Assembly (NCBI RefSeq): GCF_018889995.1
Contig: NZ_CP076547.1
Location: 1,426,001 to 1,490,000 of the forward strand
DNA length: 64,000 nucleotides
Direction of reading: 5' to 3'
Source: Subtercola sp. PAMC28395
Lineage (GTDB): Bacteria; Actinomycetota; Actinomycetes; Actinomycetales; Microbacteriaceae
Of this stretch, positions 24,583-33,492 are shown piece after piece (within the stretch, counting starts at the first letter, position 1; each line of letters starts with the position of its first letter). A program made the translations under genes and the position numbers. The notes beneath the pieces were generated by a model that saw nothing but the letters and a program-made list of their open reading frames with translations, did not search any database and was not told where the DNA came from.

Positions 24583-25569
24583 TCAGAGCCCGGCGAGGGT
24601 CTTCTGCTCGGCGATGTCATTCTTGACCATCATGGTGACGAGTTCTTCGAAACCGACCTTGGGCTTCCAGCCGAGGGCCTTCTCGGCTTTCGCGCTGGAG
24701 CCGATGAGCAGGTCGACCTCTGCGGGGCGCATGAACTCGGGGTTCTGCTCCACGTACTGCTGCCATTCGGTGATGCCCGCGGCGGCGAATGCCTTCTCGA
24801 GGAGCTCGTGGATGGAGTGGGTCTCGCCGGTGGAGATGACGTAGTCGTCAGCGACGTCTTGCTGCAGCATCAACCACATCGCTTCGACGTAGTCACCGGC
24901 GAAGCCCCAGTCGCGGCGGGCGTCGAGGTTGCCGAGCACGATCTTGTCCTGCAGGCCAAGCGAGATGCGGGCGACGGCGATGCTGACCTTGCGGGTCACG
25001 AACTCCGGCCCGCGGCGCGGGGACTCGTGGTTGAAGAGCACACCGGAGGAGGCGTGCATGCCGTACGACTCGCGGTAGTTGATGGTCATGTAGTGACCGA
25101 AGACCTTCGCCACACCGTAGGGCGAGCGCGGCCAGAGCAGGGTGTCTTCGTTCTGGGGGACCTGCTGAACCTTGCCGAACATCTCCGAGCTCGAGGCCTG
25201 GTAGAACCGCACCTTCGCGGGCTCGTCGCCGGAGTACAGGCGAACAGCTTCGAGCGCGTTCAACACACCCTTCGCGGTGACCTCGGTGGTGAGCGAGGCG
25301 TTCTCCCACGAGTACGCGACGAACGAGATGGCGCCGAGGTTGTAGAACTCGTCGGGCTTGGCGGCCTCGAGGGCACGGATCAGGCTCGACAGGTCGGTGA
25401 GGTCACCGGTGAGCAGGTGGATGCCCGGCAGTGTCGCTTCGACGAGGGCCCTCTTGGGGTTGTTCTGGCCGCGGATCAGACCGTAGACCTCGTACCCCTT
25501 GGAGAGCAGCAGCTCGCCGAGGTAGAGGCCGTCCTGGCCAGTGATACCGGTGATAAGAGCGCGGGGCAT
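24583..25569 (-). CDS. gmd: GDP-mannose 4,6-dehydratase
   Basis: A 328-residue SDR that should convert GDP-mannose to GDP-4-keto-6-deoxymannose, a precursor of GDP-rhamnose or GDP-fucose. The signatures include TGITGQDGLYLGELLLSKG at residue 7, YNLGAISFVAYSWENA near 80, ASSSEMFGKVQQVPQNEDT near 125, and YGVAKVFGH near 150 (YxxxK). NHESPRRGPEFVTRKVS and LGNLDARRDWGFAGDYVEAM follow. The second gene in the pair is a shorter cousin. Together with manA at 39373 it would draw on the GDP-mannose pool. The reductase that would finish the sugar is not obvious in the window, unless the neighbour has taken that role. Confidence 0.9.
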   Translation of the reverse strand: MPRALITGITGQDGLYLGELLLSKGYEVYGLIRGQNNPKRALVEATLPGIHLLTGDLTDLSSLIRALEAAKPDEFYNLGAISFVAYSWENASLTTEVTAKGVLNALEAVRLYSGDEPAKVRFYQASSSEMFGKVQQVPQNEDTLLWPRSPYGVAKVFGHYMTINYRESYGMHASSGVLFNHESPRRGPEFVTRKVSIAVARISLGLQDKIVLGNLDARRDWGFAGDYVEAMWLMLQQDVADDYVISTGETHSIHELLEKAFAAAGITEWQQYVEQNPEFMRPAEVDLLIGSSAKAEKALGWKPKVGFEELVTMMVKNDIAEQKTLAGL

Positions 25570-25659
25570 AGTTCCTCGTTTGTCTGTGAATCTGAGCGCG
25601 GAGCTGAGTCTGCGAAGGTCTCGTGCGACAGCCCATGATACTGGGGGCAGTCGATCAAC

Positions 25660-25665
25660 TAGTAT
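25660..25665 (+). promoter_or_regulatory. Candidate -10 hexamer, leaderless start of GT4 gene
   Basis: TAGTAT ends 6 nt before ATG 25672. No SD is present before the ATG, which supports a leaderless transcript. Confidence 0.5.
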
Positions 25666-25671
25666 TCCATG

Positions 25672-27609
25672 ATGCGTGAACCGGGAAGGGGTGCCGTGCC
25701 GAACACCCCAGCAGCAGCACGCCCGTCCGGCGACAGCGCGGGCGTGGCAACCGACGCCTTCCTCGACTCACTTGCCGCGCGGTTGCTGGCCGTCCGGCCG
25801 CATCTGTCTGCGCGATCGGATGACCGTGGCTCCGTTTCGGCGAACGCTGCCGGCGCGCCCGGCCCCGGGGCGCTGGCCGAGTCGATTCTGCGCGATGTCT
25901 CAGCTTCAGAGGGCCTTATTCTCGACAGGGACGTCTGGCTCGTCATCGTTGCGTTCACCGCCGTGTACCCGACGCCCGATGAGCATCGCGCCGTTCGCCG
26001 CGCGCTGGGTCTGGGCAGTGAGACAGGCAGGGGCGGCTCCTTGCCGGCACTGCTCGAGGCGCTCGAGCCGATCATCCGGCGCTCATTCCACCTGGATGAC
26101 CCCATCGAGGTCGTGGCGAACGCGGTGGTGCTCGATGCCGACTTCAGCGGTCGCTCAGATCACAACACCGGCGTTCAGCGGGTCCTTCGAGAGACGGCTT
26201 CGCGGTGGAGCGCCGTGCATGAGCTGACCCTCGTCTGCTGGAACGACGACAACTCCGGGATGCGGCGCCTCGGCCCCACCGAATCCCGGCGAGTGACCGA
26301 CTGGGCCGGGCATTCCACCCAGGGCTCGGATGCCCGCAGAGCCGCCGAGGCGGCCACCACTGCGGCGAGACCGACCCTCGTGCCGGTCGATTCGGTGATC
26401 GTCGAGATCGAAGTGGCCCAGCAGCCTGTCGCCGCAGCTCTGGCAGGACTGGCCGGCGTGTCGGGCAACCCACTCGTCATGGTCGGGCACGACGCCATTC
26501 CCATCGTGAGCGCAGACAGCCAGGATGCGCCAGAGATCGAGCGTTTCGCGAGGTATCTGACGGTCGTGAAGAACGCATCGCGTGTGGCAGGGGTGAGTGA
26601 ATCGGCGGCGGGGGAGTTCTCGGGATTCGTCTCGGCGCTCAGGGCCCAGGGCATCACCGGGCCGGAGGTCGTCGCCGTGCCGCTGGCCATGAACCCCCCG
26701 ACCAGCAGGCCGGTCACGCGGGTGGCCAGTCGCCCCGTCGACGACCAGAGGAACGACACTGACGCTCTGCCGCTCATCCTCGTCGTGGGCAGCCAGGAGC
26801 CACGCAAGAACCACGACGCGATTCTCTTCGCAGCCGAGCGCCTCTGGGCTGAGGGCGTGGCGTTTCGGCTGCGCTTCATCGGGGGCGGCAGTGCCGCCAC
26901 GATCCACCGCTTCGACGGTCAGATCCACCGGCTGAGGGCTACGGGAGCGCCGGTCGAAGTACTCAGGGGAGCCAGTGACGCAGTGCTCCTCAACTCCTAC
27001 CGCGAGGCCCGGTTCACCGTCTTCCCTTCGCTGCACGAGGGCTTCGGCCTTCCGGTGGCCGAGTCCCTGGCGCTCGGCACTCCCGTGATCACTGCCGATC
27101 ACGGGAGCCTCCGAGAGGCGGCAGAAGGGGGCGGCTGCCTCCTGGTCGATGCCCGCGATGACGAACAGCTGCGCACCGCGATGGCGTCGTTGCTCCTCGA
27201 CGACGAGCTGTACCAGCGGTTGCGTCAAGAAGCTGCTGAGCGGTCCTTCCGCAGCTGGGACGACTATGCGGGGGAGCTGTGGGCAGAGTTGGTGGTGCCC
27301 GCCCAGCGTGAGCTGGCTTTGCGGGCAGCGCAGGGCCAATCGCGCCGCGGTGGCCACGCAGACACGGGCGCGGCACCCAGCGCGGGCGCTCTCGCAGCGA
27401 CGCTCCCGAGCGAAGACATCCTCGCGGCCTGGTGGGTTGCGGTCGCTGCCGCCGAGCAGCGGCGGGAGGCCTGGCGCAATTCGATGGTGGGCAAGATCTC
27501 CCGGGTCGGGCCGCTCGTTCATTTCTTCGTCGTACGCTCTCGCGAGATGGGCGTCATCCCCGCGTCGAAGTCTGCACTCCGGATTGTGCGGCGCCGCCTC
27601 TCGCGGTGA
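25672..27609 (+). CDS. GT4-family glycosyltransferase, type B paralogue with C-terminal extension
   Basis: A 645-residue protein. The first 160 residues include a helical segment with no recognised domain, but lack the SWR-x-TxPLR motif of the other type B proteins. The GT-B fold starts with VVLDADFSGRSDHNTGVQRV near 150, and the C-domain has VVGSQEPRKNHDAILFAAE near 371, HEGFGLPVAESLALGTPVI near 448 and EAAEGGGCLLVDARDD. A tail of about 90 residues (GKISRVGPLVHFFVVRSREMG) is unique to this copy. ATG 25672 is chosen by the -10 spacing; GTG 25696 with AAGGGG upstream is an alternative. It diverges from the gmd gene. Confidence 0.85.
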   Translation: MREPGRGAVPNTPAAARPSGDSAGVATDAFLDSLAARLLAVRPHLSARSDDRGSVSANAAGAPGPGALAESILRDVSASEGLILDRDVWLVIVAFTAVYPTPDEHRAVRRALGLGSETGRGGSLPALLEALEPIIRRSFHLDDPIEVVANAVVLDADFSGRSDHNTGVQRVLRETASRWSAVHELTLVCWNDDNSGMRRLGPTESRRVTDWAGHSTQGSDARRAAEAATTAARPTLVPVDSVIVEIEVAQQPVAAALAGLAGVSGNPLVMVGHDAIPIVSADSQDAPEIERFARYLTVVKNASRVAGVSESAAGEFSGFVSALRAQGITGPEVVAVPLAMNPPTSRPVTRVASRPVDDQRNDTDALPLILVVGSQEPRKNHDAILFAAERLWAEGVAFRLRFIGGGSAATIHRFDGQIHRLRATGAPVEVLRGASDAVLLNSYREARFTVFPSLHEGFGLPVAESLALGTPVITADHGSLREAAEGGGCLLVDARDDEQLRTAMASLLLDDELYQRLRQEAAERSFRSWDDYAGELWAELVVPAQRELALRAAQGQSRRGGHADTGAAPSAGALAATLPSEDILAAWWVAVAAAEQRREAWRNSMVGKISRVGPLVHFFVVRSREMGVIPASKSALRIVRRRLSR

Positions 27610-27690
27610 CCGGTGCCCGACTCGTCCGGGCCCCGGAGCATCACAGCTGCGTGTCAGCACAGGCTTGCTAAACTTGGGCCACCCGAGGGG

Positions 27691-29610
27691 ATGACCCGTA
27701 GAGCCCCGACATTTCTTGTCTTCGCCGTAAGAGGAGTGCCGAGTATCGAACCCGCAGACAGCGCCAACCCCCGTGACGACGATTCGCGCGAACCCGAGTC
27801 CAGGGTGACGCGCCGTGCTGAACGCCGCCAGCGCTCGCCCAAACGCCGTCGGCGCATCATCGTGTGGTCGACGATCTCGGTCGTGGTGATCGCGCTGGCC
27901 TGCGTCGTCGGGTGGGTTGCCTTCCAGACACTCCAGGCCAAGTCCGAGCTCGAAGCCGCCCAGACCTCGGTGTCAGAGATCCAGACGCAGCTCTCCAGCC
28001 TCGACACCGCCGGTCTGGCGACCTCGGCCACCGACTTCGCAGCGCACGCCCATGCGGCGAGCATGCACACGGATGACCCGCTCTACCGCCTCGCAGAAGC
28101 GCTGCCGGTCGTGGGGCCCAACCTCGCCGCGGTCCGCGAACTCTCGTCCTCTCTCGATCAGCTGGGCAGCACGGCCCTGATGCCCGTCGTCGACTTCTCG
28201 AAGACGCTGTCCCCCGATTCGCTCCGCCCGCACAACGGCGCCGTGAACACGGCGCTCCTGACCACCGGAGACGCCACGCTCGCCAGCGCCGATGCGTCGC
28301 TCGTCGAACAACAGGCGACCGTCGCAGCAATCGACACGTCGAACACCGTCGGGCAGATCGTTTCGGCGCAGAAGCAGATGACCGCTGCGCTGTCGAAAGC
28401 GCACGACCAGATCACAAAGGTGCGGTCGACACTGGCGACCGCAGAGGGCATCCTCGGAATGAACGGCACGCGCCACTATGTGCTTGCCTTCCTGAACAAT
28501 GCTGAGACGACTGCTCTCGGAGGAGGCCCGGCTTCGCTCTCACTGCTCACCGTCGACAATGGGGCCTTCTCCATCACCGACCAGGGCTCGAGCCAGAACT
28601 TCCCCACCAACGACGGGCCTGTGAGGGACATCGACCCGAACCTGATCAACCTGTACTCCACCGGCATCAACTCGACCTTGAACTGGTCGACGGCCCGGCC
28701 CGACTTCCCCACAGCAGGAGAGACGATCAAGGCCTGGTGGGAGAAGTACAAGCCAGAGAAGGTCGACGGTGTGATCTCGATCAACCCGATCGCCCTCTCG
28801 CAGCTGCTGGCCGTCACCGGCCCGGTGACCCTGGCATCCGGCGAGCAGATCACGGCAGAGAACGCCGTTTCGCTTCTGCTTCACGACATCTATCTCCGGT
28901 ACCCCGCAAACGAGATCCAGGCAAAGACCGATGTCTTCTTCGCTGACGCGGCGAAGAGCATCTTCGCCGGATTGACGACGACCACCGCTGATCCGCAGGC
29001 CCTCCTGGGTGCGCTGAACACAGCGATCGACTCGGGCAACATCATGGCCTGGAGCCCGGTCGCGGCCGAACAGAAGCTCATGGACGGCTCGAAACTCCAG
29101 GGCGTACTGCCCAACGACAATACGAAGTCCACGGTCGTCGGTACCTACTTTCGCGATGTGAGTGTGTCGAAGACCGATTTCTGGCTCGAGACGGCGACGG
29201 ATCTCACGACTGATGTCTGCCAGAACTCCGAGAACCCGACCTTCACTGTGACCACGACCCTGCACTCGACGATCACGCCCGAAGAAGCGTCGAGCCTCGC
29301 GCCGTTCGTGACGGGGGCGAAGTTCAAGGGGAAGAAGTTCAGCACAGAGGTCTTCGTCTATGGGCCGGTCGACGCGCACGTCACCCTGACAAACGCGGGC
29401 TCGACGAGCGTCTACGCGGTGGATGTGGGCAATGCGGGTGACCTCGGGCGACCGGTCGCCCACTTCGAGGTCGATCTGGCACCCGGTGAGACCAACACGG
29501 TCACAGCGACGTTCCAGGGGGCCGCGGGCGCCTACGGCCCGCCGGTCTTCACCGCGACACCGATGATGAACCCCACCAAGACGACGATGACGGCCGCTGG
29601 TTGCAAGTGA
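27691..29610 (+). CDS. DUF4012-family membrane-anchored protein
   Basis: A 639-residue protein with a very basic N-terminus, one membrane helix at about residues 56-78, and a large extracytoplasmic domain. The stretch FLNNAETTALGGGPASLSLLTV, about 245 residues past the helix, and the later NPIALSQLLAVTGPV match DUF4012, a family common in actinobacterial cell-surface loci and of unknown role. The coiled-coil-like part after the helix (SELEAAQTSVSEIQTQLSSLD) may form a stalk. ATG 27691 is used, but its SD-like GAGGGG is too close; GTG 27736 is the other candidate. The stop overlaps the GtrA-like gene by 4 bp (GTGA). Confidence 0.8.
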   Translation: MTRRAPTFLVFAVRGVPSIEPADSANPRDDDSREPESRVTRRAERRQRSPKRRRRIIVWSTISVVVIALACVVGWVAFQTLQAKSELEAAQTSVSEIQTQLSSLDTAGLATSATDFAAHAHAASMHTDDPLYRLAEALPVVGPNLAAVRELSSSLDQLGSTALMPVVDFSKTLSPDSLRPHNGAVNTALLTTGDATLASADASLVEQQATVAAIDTSNTVGQIVSAQKQMTAALSKAHDQITKVRSTLATAEGILGMNGTRHYVLAFLNNAETTALGGGPASLSLLTVDNGAFSITDQGSSQNFPTNDGPVRDIDPNLINLYSTGINSTLNWSTARPDFPTAGETIKAWWEKYKPEKVDGVISINPIALSQLLAVTGPVTLASGEQITAENAVSLLLHDIYLRYPANEIQAKTDVFFADAAKSIFAGLTTTTADPQALLGALNTAIDSGNIMAWSPVAAEQKLMDGSKLQGVLPNDNTKSTVVGTYFRDVSVSKTDFWLETATDLTTDVCQNSENPTFTVTTTLHSTITPEEASSLAPFVTGAKFKGKKFSTEVFVYGPVDAHVTLTNAGSTSVYAVDVGNAGDLGRPVAHFEVDLAPGETNTVTATFQGAAGAYGPPVFTATPMMNPTKTTMTAAGCK

Positions 29611-30182
29611 TCGCCTTCATCGCACGTCTCTACTCGCAGCTCATCCGTTACCTGCTCAAATTCGGAGTTGTCGGCGGTGTCGGTTTCATCGTCGACTTCG
29701 TGGTGTTCAACTGGCTGCTGATCAACGGGATCGGTTCGGCGCATTGGCTGTCGGGGCCGCTCTGGGCCAAGGTGGTGGCTGTCGCTGTCGCCACTGTCGT
29801 GACGTGGTTCGGCAATCGGTACTGGACGTTCCGTGAGCATCGTCGCGCAAACTACCTGCGGGAACTCGCTGAATTCTCGGTCGTGGCCGTCTCGGGATTG
29901 TTGATCAACCTCCTCTGCCTGTGGTTCTCGCACTACGTGCTGGGATTCCAGTCGATCCTCGCCGACAACATCTCCTCCCAGCTCGTCGGCACCGTCCTGG
30001 CGACGGTCTTCCGTTTTGTTCTCTACCGCTACTGGGTCTTCGGTCACCACCGCGTCGACGCCGCCGCAGCGGGCCAGGAGGAATTCGACGCAGAGCAGAA
30101 GGCAGAGTCTGCGGCAGCGGCGGTCTTCGAAGACGATGAGGCGGCCGCGGCCGAAGCCGCACGCAAGAAGCGCCGCCTATAA
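29607..30182 (+). CDS. GtrA-like flippase-family membrane protein
   Basis: A 191-residue protein with four membrane helices at about residues 15-38, 50-72, 88-110 and 120-145, typical of the GtrA family. The segment VVTWFGNRYWTFREHRR near 70 and FVLYRYWVFGHHR near 132 are the conserved aromatic/basic ends of helix pairs. A polar, Glu/Ala-rich tail of about 40 residues follows and ends KKRRL. The GTG at 29607 overlaps the DUF4012 stop (GTGA), so the two are translationally coupled; a TTG at 29601 is another option. Its stop codon TAA is part of the TATAAT -10 box of the next gene. Confidence 0.86.
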   Translation: MIAFIARLYSQLIRYLLKFGVVGGVGFIVDFVVFNWLLINGIGSAHWLSGPLWAKVVAVAVATVVTWFGNRYWTFREHRRANYLRELAEFSVVAVSGLLINLLCLWFSHYVLGFQSILADNISSQLVGTVLATVFRFVLYRYWVFGHHRVDAAAAGQEEFDAEQKAESAAAAVFEDDEAAAAEAARKKRRL

Positions 30183-30183
30183 T
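30178..30183 (+). promoter_or_regulatory. Perfect -10 box for the 86-residue gene
   Basis: TATAAT is the canonical sigma-A-type -10 hexamer. It overlaps the TAA stop of the GtrA-like gene. The GTG at 30190 starts 6 nt after its last base, so the mRNA would be leaderless. No good -35 was found. Confidence 0.6.
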
Positions 30184-30189
30184 TGTGCG

Positions 30190-30450
30190 GTGCCACAAGA
30201 CAGCGCTCACGAGAGCAACACCTCCGACGGCGATCGCGTGACGTCCCTCGAGAAACAACGCGATGACCTGCAGGCCGAACTCGATGCGATCGCAAACCGG
30301 GTGGTGGGCCGATGGCTCACTGCCGAGCACTTCGATGCGTCGGCGCTGGCCGCGATGAAGCAGACGCTGTCCTGGCGCGTCACCACTCCGCTCCGGGCCG
30401 TCAGGTCCCTGCAGATCAAGCGAAATGACTCGCCGAGCAGAAGTTCGTGA
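30190..30450 (+). CDS. Small coiled-coil protein with SWR-x-TTPLR motif (possible N-terminal part of a split GT4)
   Basis: An 86-residue protein with a predicted coiled coil at about residues 16-35 (SLEKQRDDLQAELDAIANRV) and SWRVTTPLR at 61-69. The same motif in SWRVTAPLR at residues 47-55 of the type B GT4 at 13563-15299 shows that this protein corresponds to the N-terminus of such an enzyme. Its TGA stop (30448-30450) overlaps the GTG start of the next gene (30447). The join would total 615 residues, in the range of the other type B proteins (578 and 645). Either the gene has split, a -1 frameshift occurs here, or the sequence has an error. Confidence 0.65.
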   Translation: MPQDSAHESNTSDGDRVTSLEKQRDDLQAELDAIANRVVGRWLTAEHFDASALAAMKQTLSWRVTTPLRAVRSLQIKRNDSPSRSS

Positions 30451-32036
30451 AGGCACTCTTCGAACAGGACCCGGCACCGTTCGTCGAAGAATCTGAACGC
30501 GCGCTCGAGTCGAGACTGCGGGCGGCCGCCGAGGTTCTGTTGCCGGCATCCTGTGACATCGACGGGGTCGCAGCCCGTGGAACCGGTGTACTCGCAGACA
30601 CCCTCGCGCGGCAGGTCCAGTCGACGGCGCGCGTCGACGAGCTCTGGCTCCTGCTCACGGCAGTCGCCGCGTCGTTCCCTGCAGCCGAGCTGCTGGCGAG
30701 GGTGCGCCGCGAGCTGTCGTTGGCCGAACCGTCGCTTGCGCTGATCACCCTTCTCGATGGCATCAGCCGCTCGGGGGTATGGCTGCGCTCGATGGCGAGC
30801 AGCATCCGGATTGTGCAGGATTCGCCGGTGGTCGACGTCGACTTCTGCGCCACCAACGAGCACAACACCGGCATCCAGCGCGTCGTTCGGGAGACCGTCG
30901 CATTGTGGAATGCCGAGCATCCACTCGTTCTGGCCAGGTGGAACGACGGCGACGACGCCTTCTGCGCTCTCTCTGGCGTCGAGAGTGACCGCGTGCTGGA
31001 GTGGAACACGCGCAGCGCTGGGCCGAGTGGCGACAGCTCGGTTCGGGGCCTCGAGGCTGCAGCTCCGGTGCTGATCGTGCCCTTCCGAACCACCGTCATC
31101 CTGCCAGAGGCCGCACGCGAGAGCGTGTCGGCACGGTTGGCCGCCCTCGCCGAATTCTCGGGCAACAGGGTGGTCATGATCGGCTACGACGCCATTCCAT
31201 TCGTGAGCGCCGACCTGCTTCCCGACACCGAGACCGAGAAGTTCGCGCGCTACTCCACGATCGTGAAACACGCGTCGCGCGTCGCAGCCATCAGTGTTTC
31301 GGCGGCCGAGGAGTTCAGGGGCTATACCGATGCCGCGCGAGCGCAGGGACTCTCCGGGCCCCAGGTGAGTGCTGTACTCCTGCCGGCCCAGCCACCGGGG
31401 GCAGTGTCGGCACCGTCAGCAAGCGGCTCGCTCTCCGCCTCCCGCTCCGGCTCGGCCCAGGCTGGTACCCCTGGTTCAGGGCGCCTGGTGTTGATTGTCG
31501 GCAACCAGGAGCCCCGCAAGAACCTGCTCGCGGTTCTCTTCGCTGCCGAGACGCTCTGGCGTTCGGGGTTGCGCTTCAGGCTGCGGATGATCGGCGGCGC
31601 CCGCCCGGACTACAAGCGCCTCGTCGATCGTGAAGTCACACGTCTGCGCAGGGCCGGTTTCGCCGTCGAACTCATGAGGGGGGTCGGCGACGACGTGCTC
31701 GCTGACTCGTACCGGTCGGCCTGGTTCACCATCTTCCCTTCGATCCACGAGGGATACGGCCTGCCCGTTGCAGAGTCGCTGGCGCTCGGTGTTCCCTCGA
31801 TCACTTCGAACTTCGGAAGCACTCTCGAGATCGCCTCCGGAGGAGGGTGCCTCACCGTCGATCCACGCGACGACGCCGACATCACCGCGACGATGCGCCG
31901 ACTGTTGACCGACGACGCGCTTCACGATTCGCTCGTGGCAGAGGCTCTAGCCCGAAGTCCACGAACCTGGCAGGACTATGCCAGCGAGCTGTGGCGCGAC
32001 CTCATGGAGCCCTTGGAGGCTGGTACACATGTCTGA
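30447..32036 (+). CDS. GT4-family glycosyltransferase, type B paralogue lacking its fused N-terminus
   Basis: A 529-residue protein. The first 125 residues form the helical domain of the type B group. The GT-B fold has VVDVDFCATNEHNTGIQRVV near 128, the GNQEPRKNLLAVLFAAE segment near 350, EGYGLPVAESLALGVPSI near 435, and EIASGGGCLTVDPRDDADI. An Ala/Ser-rich linker near 315-345 (SAPSASGSLSASRSGS) interrupts the fold between the two domains, which is unusual. It starts with GTG in the 4-bp overlap with the small gene upstream. Its stop overlaps the type A gene by 8 bp. It is the B member of the second B-then-A cassette. Confidence 0.85.
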   Translation: MKALFEQDPAPFVEESERALESRLRAAAEVLLPASCDIDGVAARGTGVLADTLARQVQSTARVDELWLLLTAVAASFPAAELLARVRRELSLAEPSLALITLLDGISRSGVWLRSMASSIRIVQDSPVVDVDFCATNEHNTGIQRVVRETVALWNAEHPLVLARWNDGDDAFCALSGVESDRVLEWNTRSAGPSGDSSVRGLEAAAPVLIVPFRTTVILPEAARESVSARLAALAEFSGNRVVMIGYDAIPFVSADLLPDTETEKFARYSTIVKHASRVAAISVSAAEEFRGYTDAARAQGLSGPQVSAVLLPAQPPGAVSAPSASGSLSASRSGSAQAGTPGSGRLVLIVGNQEPRKNLLAVLFAAETLWRSGLRFRLRMIGGARPDYKRLVDREVTRLRRAGFAVELMRGVGDDVLADSYRSAWFTIFPSIHEGYGLPVAESLALGVPSITSNFGSTLEIASGGGCLTVDPRDDADITATMRRLLTDDALHDSLVAEALARSPRTWQDYASELWRDLMEPLEAGTHV

Positions 32037-33492
32037 TTCCGTACTCGATTCCCGACTCCTCACCCTGGGCCGCACTCTGGGTGTGGATTCCGGCGAGACC
32101 CTGCCCCTGGGCGTGCGACTCGAGCGCATCGCGGAGTCGGTGGCGACCGACACAGCACGCCTGTGGCTGGCCCTTGCAGCCATCTCCGCCCAGTTCCCGT
32201 TCGTATCCGATTTCGAGCGCTTCCGGAGGGATGCCGCTCTGAACGGAACCGTCCACGCGCTCGAGGCGGCCGTGAAGCACAGTCGTCGGCTGCGTGCACC
32301 CAACCGTTCGGTCGAGGTGCGGATCGTCACCGGCGGTGTGTTCGTCGATGTCCATCACACCTCCCGCACCGGGCTCGCCACGGGCATCCAGCGCGTCGTC
32401 CGCCAGACGATCGTGGAGTGGAACGACCGGACGGGCGTCGAACTCGTGGGCTGGGACCCCGGGTTCACCGGCCTTCGGCAGCTCTCGGCGCCGGAGCGAC
32501 AGAATGCGCTGTACGGTTCGGTGCCGCGAATCGCGCGTGCGTCGAAGTGGCAACTCACGATTCCGTACCAGAGCCGATACATCCTCCCTGAACTCGCCAT
32601 CGAGACCGATCGCACGGCGAGGCTCCAGTGCTTCGCGGAATTCTCGGGAAACCGCACGGGTGTCATCGGTTTCGACTGCGTTCCCCTCACCTCGTCAGAG
32701 ACCGTCGGCGAAGGCATGTCCGCGGCATTCGCCAAGAATCTCGCCGCTCTCGCCCACTTCGACCAGGTCTCGACGATCTCGGTCGCGGCGGCGACAGAAT
32801 ACCGGGGCTGGAAGCGGATGCTCGGCGGTGCGGGCCTGACCGGCCCCGAGATCGAACCCCTGCTGTTGCCCAGCGTCGCCGAACAGGTGTCGGCCCCGGA
32901 ATTCGCCGAGGCGACGAAGAAACTTGTCGAAGGCTCTGACCCGCTCGTGGTCTGCGTGGGCAGTCACGAACCGCGAAAGAACCACCTCGCGGTTCTGTTC
33001 GCAGCCGAACGACTCTGGCGCGAAGGCGTCTCGTTCCAGTTGGTCTTCATCGGAGGCAATGGCTGGCACGGGGACGAATTCCGCGCGCAGCTCGACACTC
33101 TTGCGACCCAGGGTCGACCGGTTCGCGCGATCTCAGCGGTGTCTGACAGCCTGCTCTGGAGTGCGTACCGGCTTGCCCGCGTGACGATCTTCCCTTCGTT
33201 GAACGAAGGCTTCGGGTTGCCGGTCGGGGAATCCCTGGCTGCAGGCACGCCGGTGATCACCTCGAACTTCGGGAGCATGAAGGAGATCGCCATCTCAGGC
33301 GGCGCGATCTTCGTGGACCCGCGCGACGACGACGATGTGTTCCGCGGTCTGAAGGCAGGTCTCCTCGACGACGAACTGCATGCCAGGCTGGTGCTGGAGG
33401 CGCAGGATCTGCCGGCCAGGGACTGGTCGGACTACGCCAGCGAGCTGTGGGAGTATTTCGAAGCGGTACCCGGATCATCGCCGTCCGCGTAG
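32029..33492 (+). CDS. GT4-family glycosyltransferase, type A paralogue
   Basis: A 487-residue protein with a helical region of about 100 residues containing FRRDAALNGTV near 65, the type A mark also found at 12046-13566. The GT-B fold has GVFVDVHHTSRTGLATGIQRVVR near 104, IGFDCVPLTSSETV near 210, VGSHEPRKNHLAVLFAAE near 306 and EGFGLPVGESLAAGTPVITSNFGSMKEIA near 388. GGAGG lies 9 nt before ATG 32029; the open frame upstream overlaps the previous gene in another frame and is not used. It is the A member of the cassette and is followed 80 bp later by the ABC transporter. Confidence 0.87.
   Translation: MSDSVLDSRLLTLGRTLGVDSGETLPLGVRLERIAESVATDTARLWLALAAISAQFPFVSDFERFRRDAALNGTVHALEAAVKHSRRLRAPNRSVEVRIVTGGVFVDVHHTSRTGLATGIQRVVRQTIVEWNDRTGVELVGWDPGFTGLRQLSAPERQNALYGSVPRIARASKWQLTIPYQSRYILPELAIETDRTARLQCFAEFSGNRTGVIGFDCVPLTSSETVGEGMSAAFAKNLAALAHFDQVSTISVAAATEYRGWKRMLGGAGLTGPEIEPLLLPSVAEQVSAPEFAEATKKLVEGSDPLVVCVGSHEPRKNHLAVLFAAERLWREGVSFQLVFIGGNGWHGDEFRAQLDTLATQGRPVRAISAVSDSLLWSAYRLARVTIFPSLNEGFGLPVGESLAAGTPVITSNFGSMKEIAISGGAIFVDPRDDDDVFRGLKAGLLDDELHARLVLEAQDLPARDWSDYASELWEYFEAVPGSSPSA

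Noticed and set aside
24142..25638. A 498-codon open frame on the plus strand opposite the gmd pair
   Set aside because: It is antisense to two strongly supported SDR genes and has no known motif.
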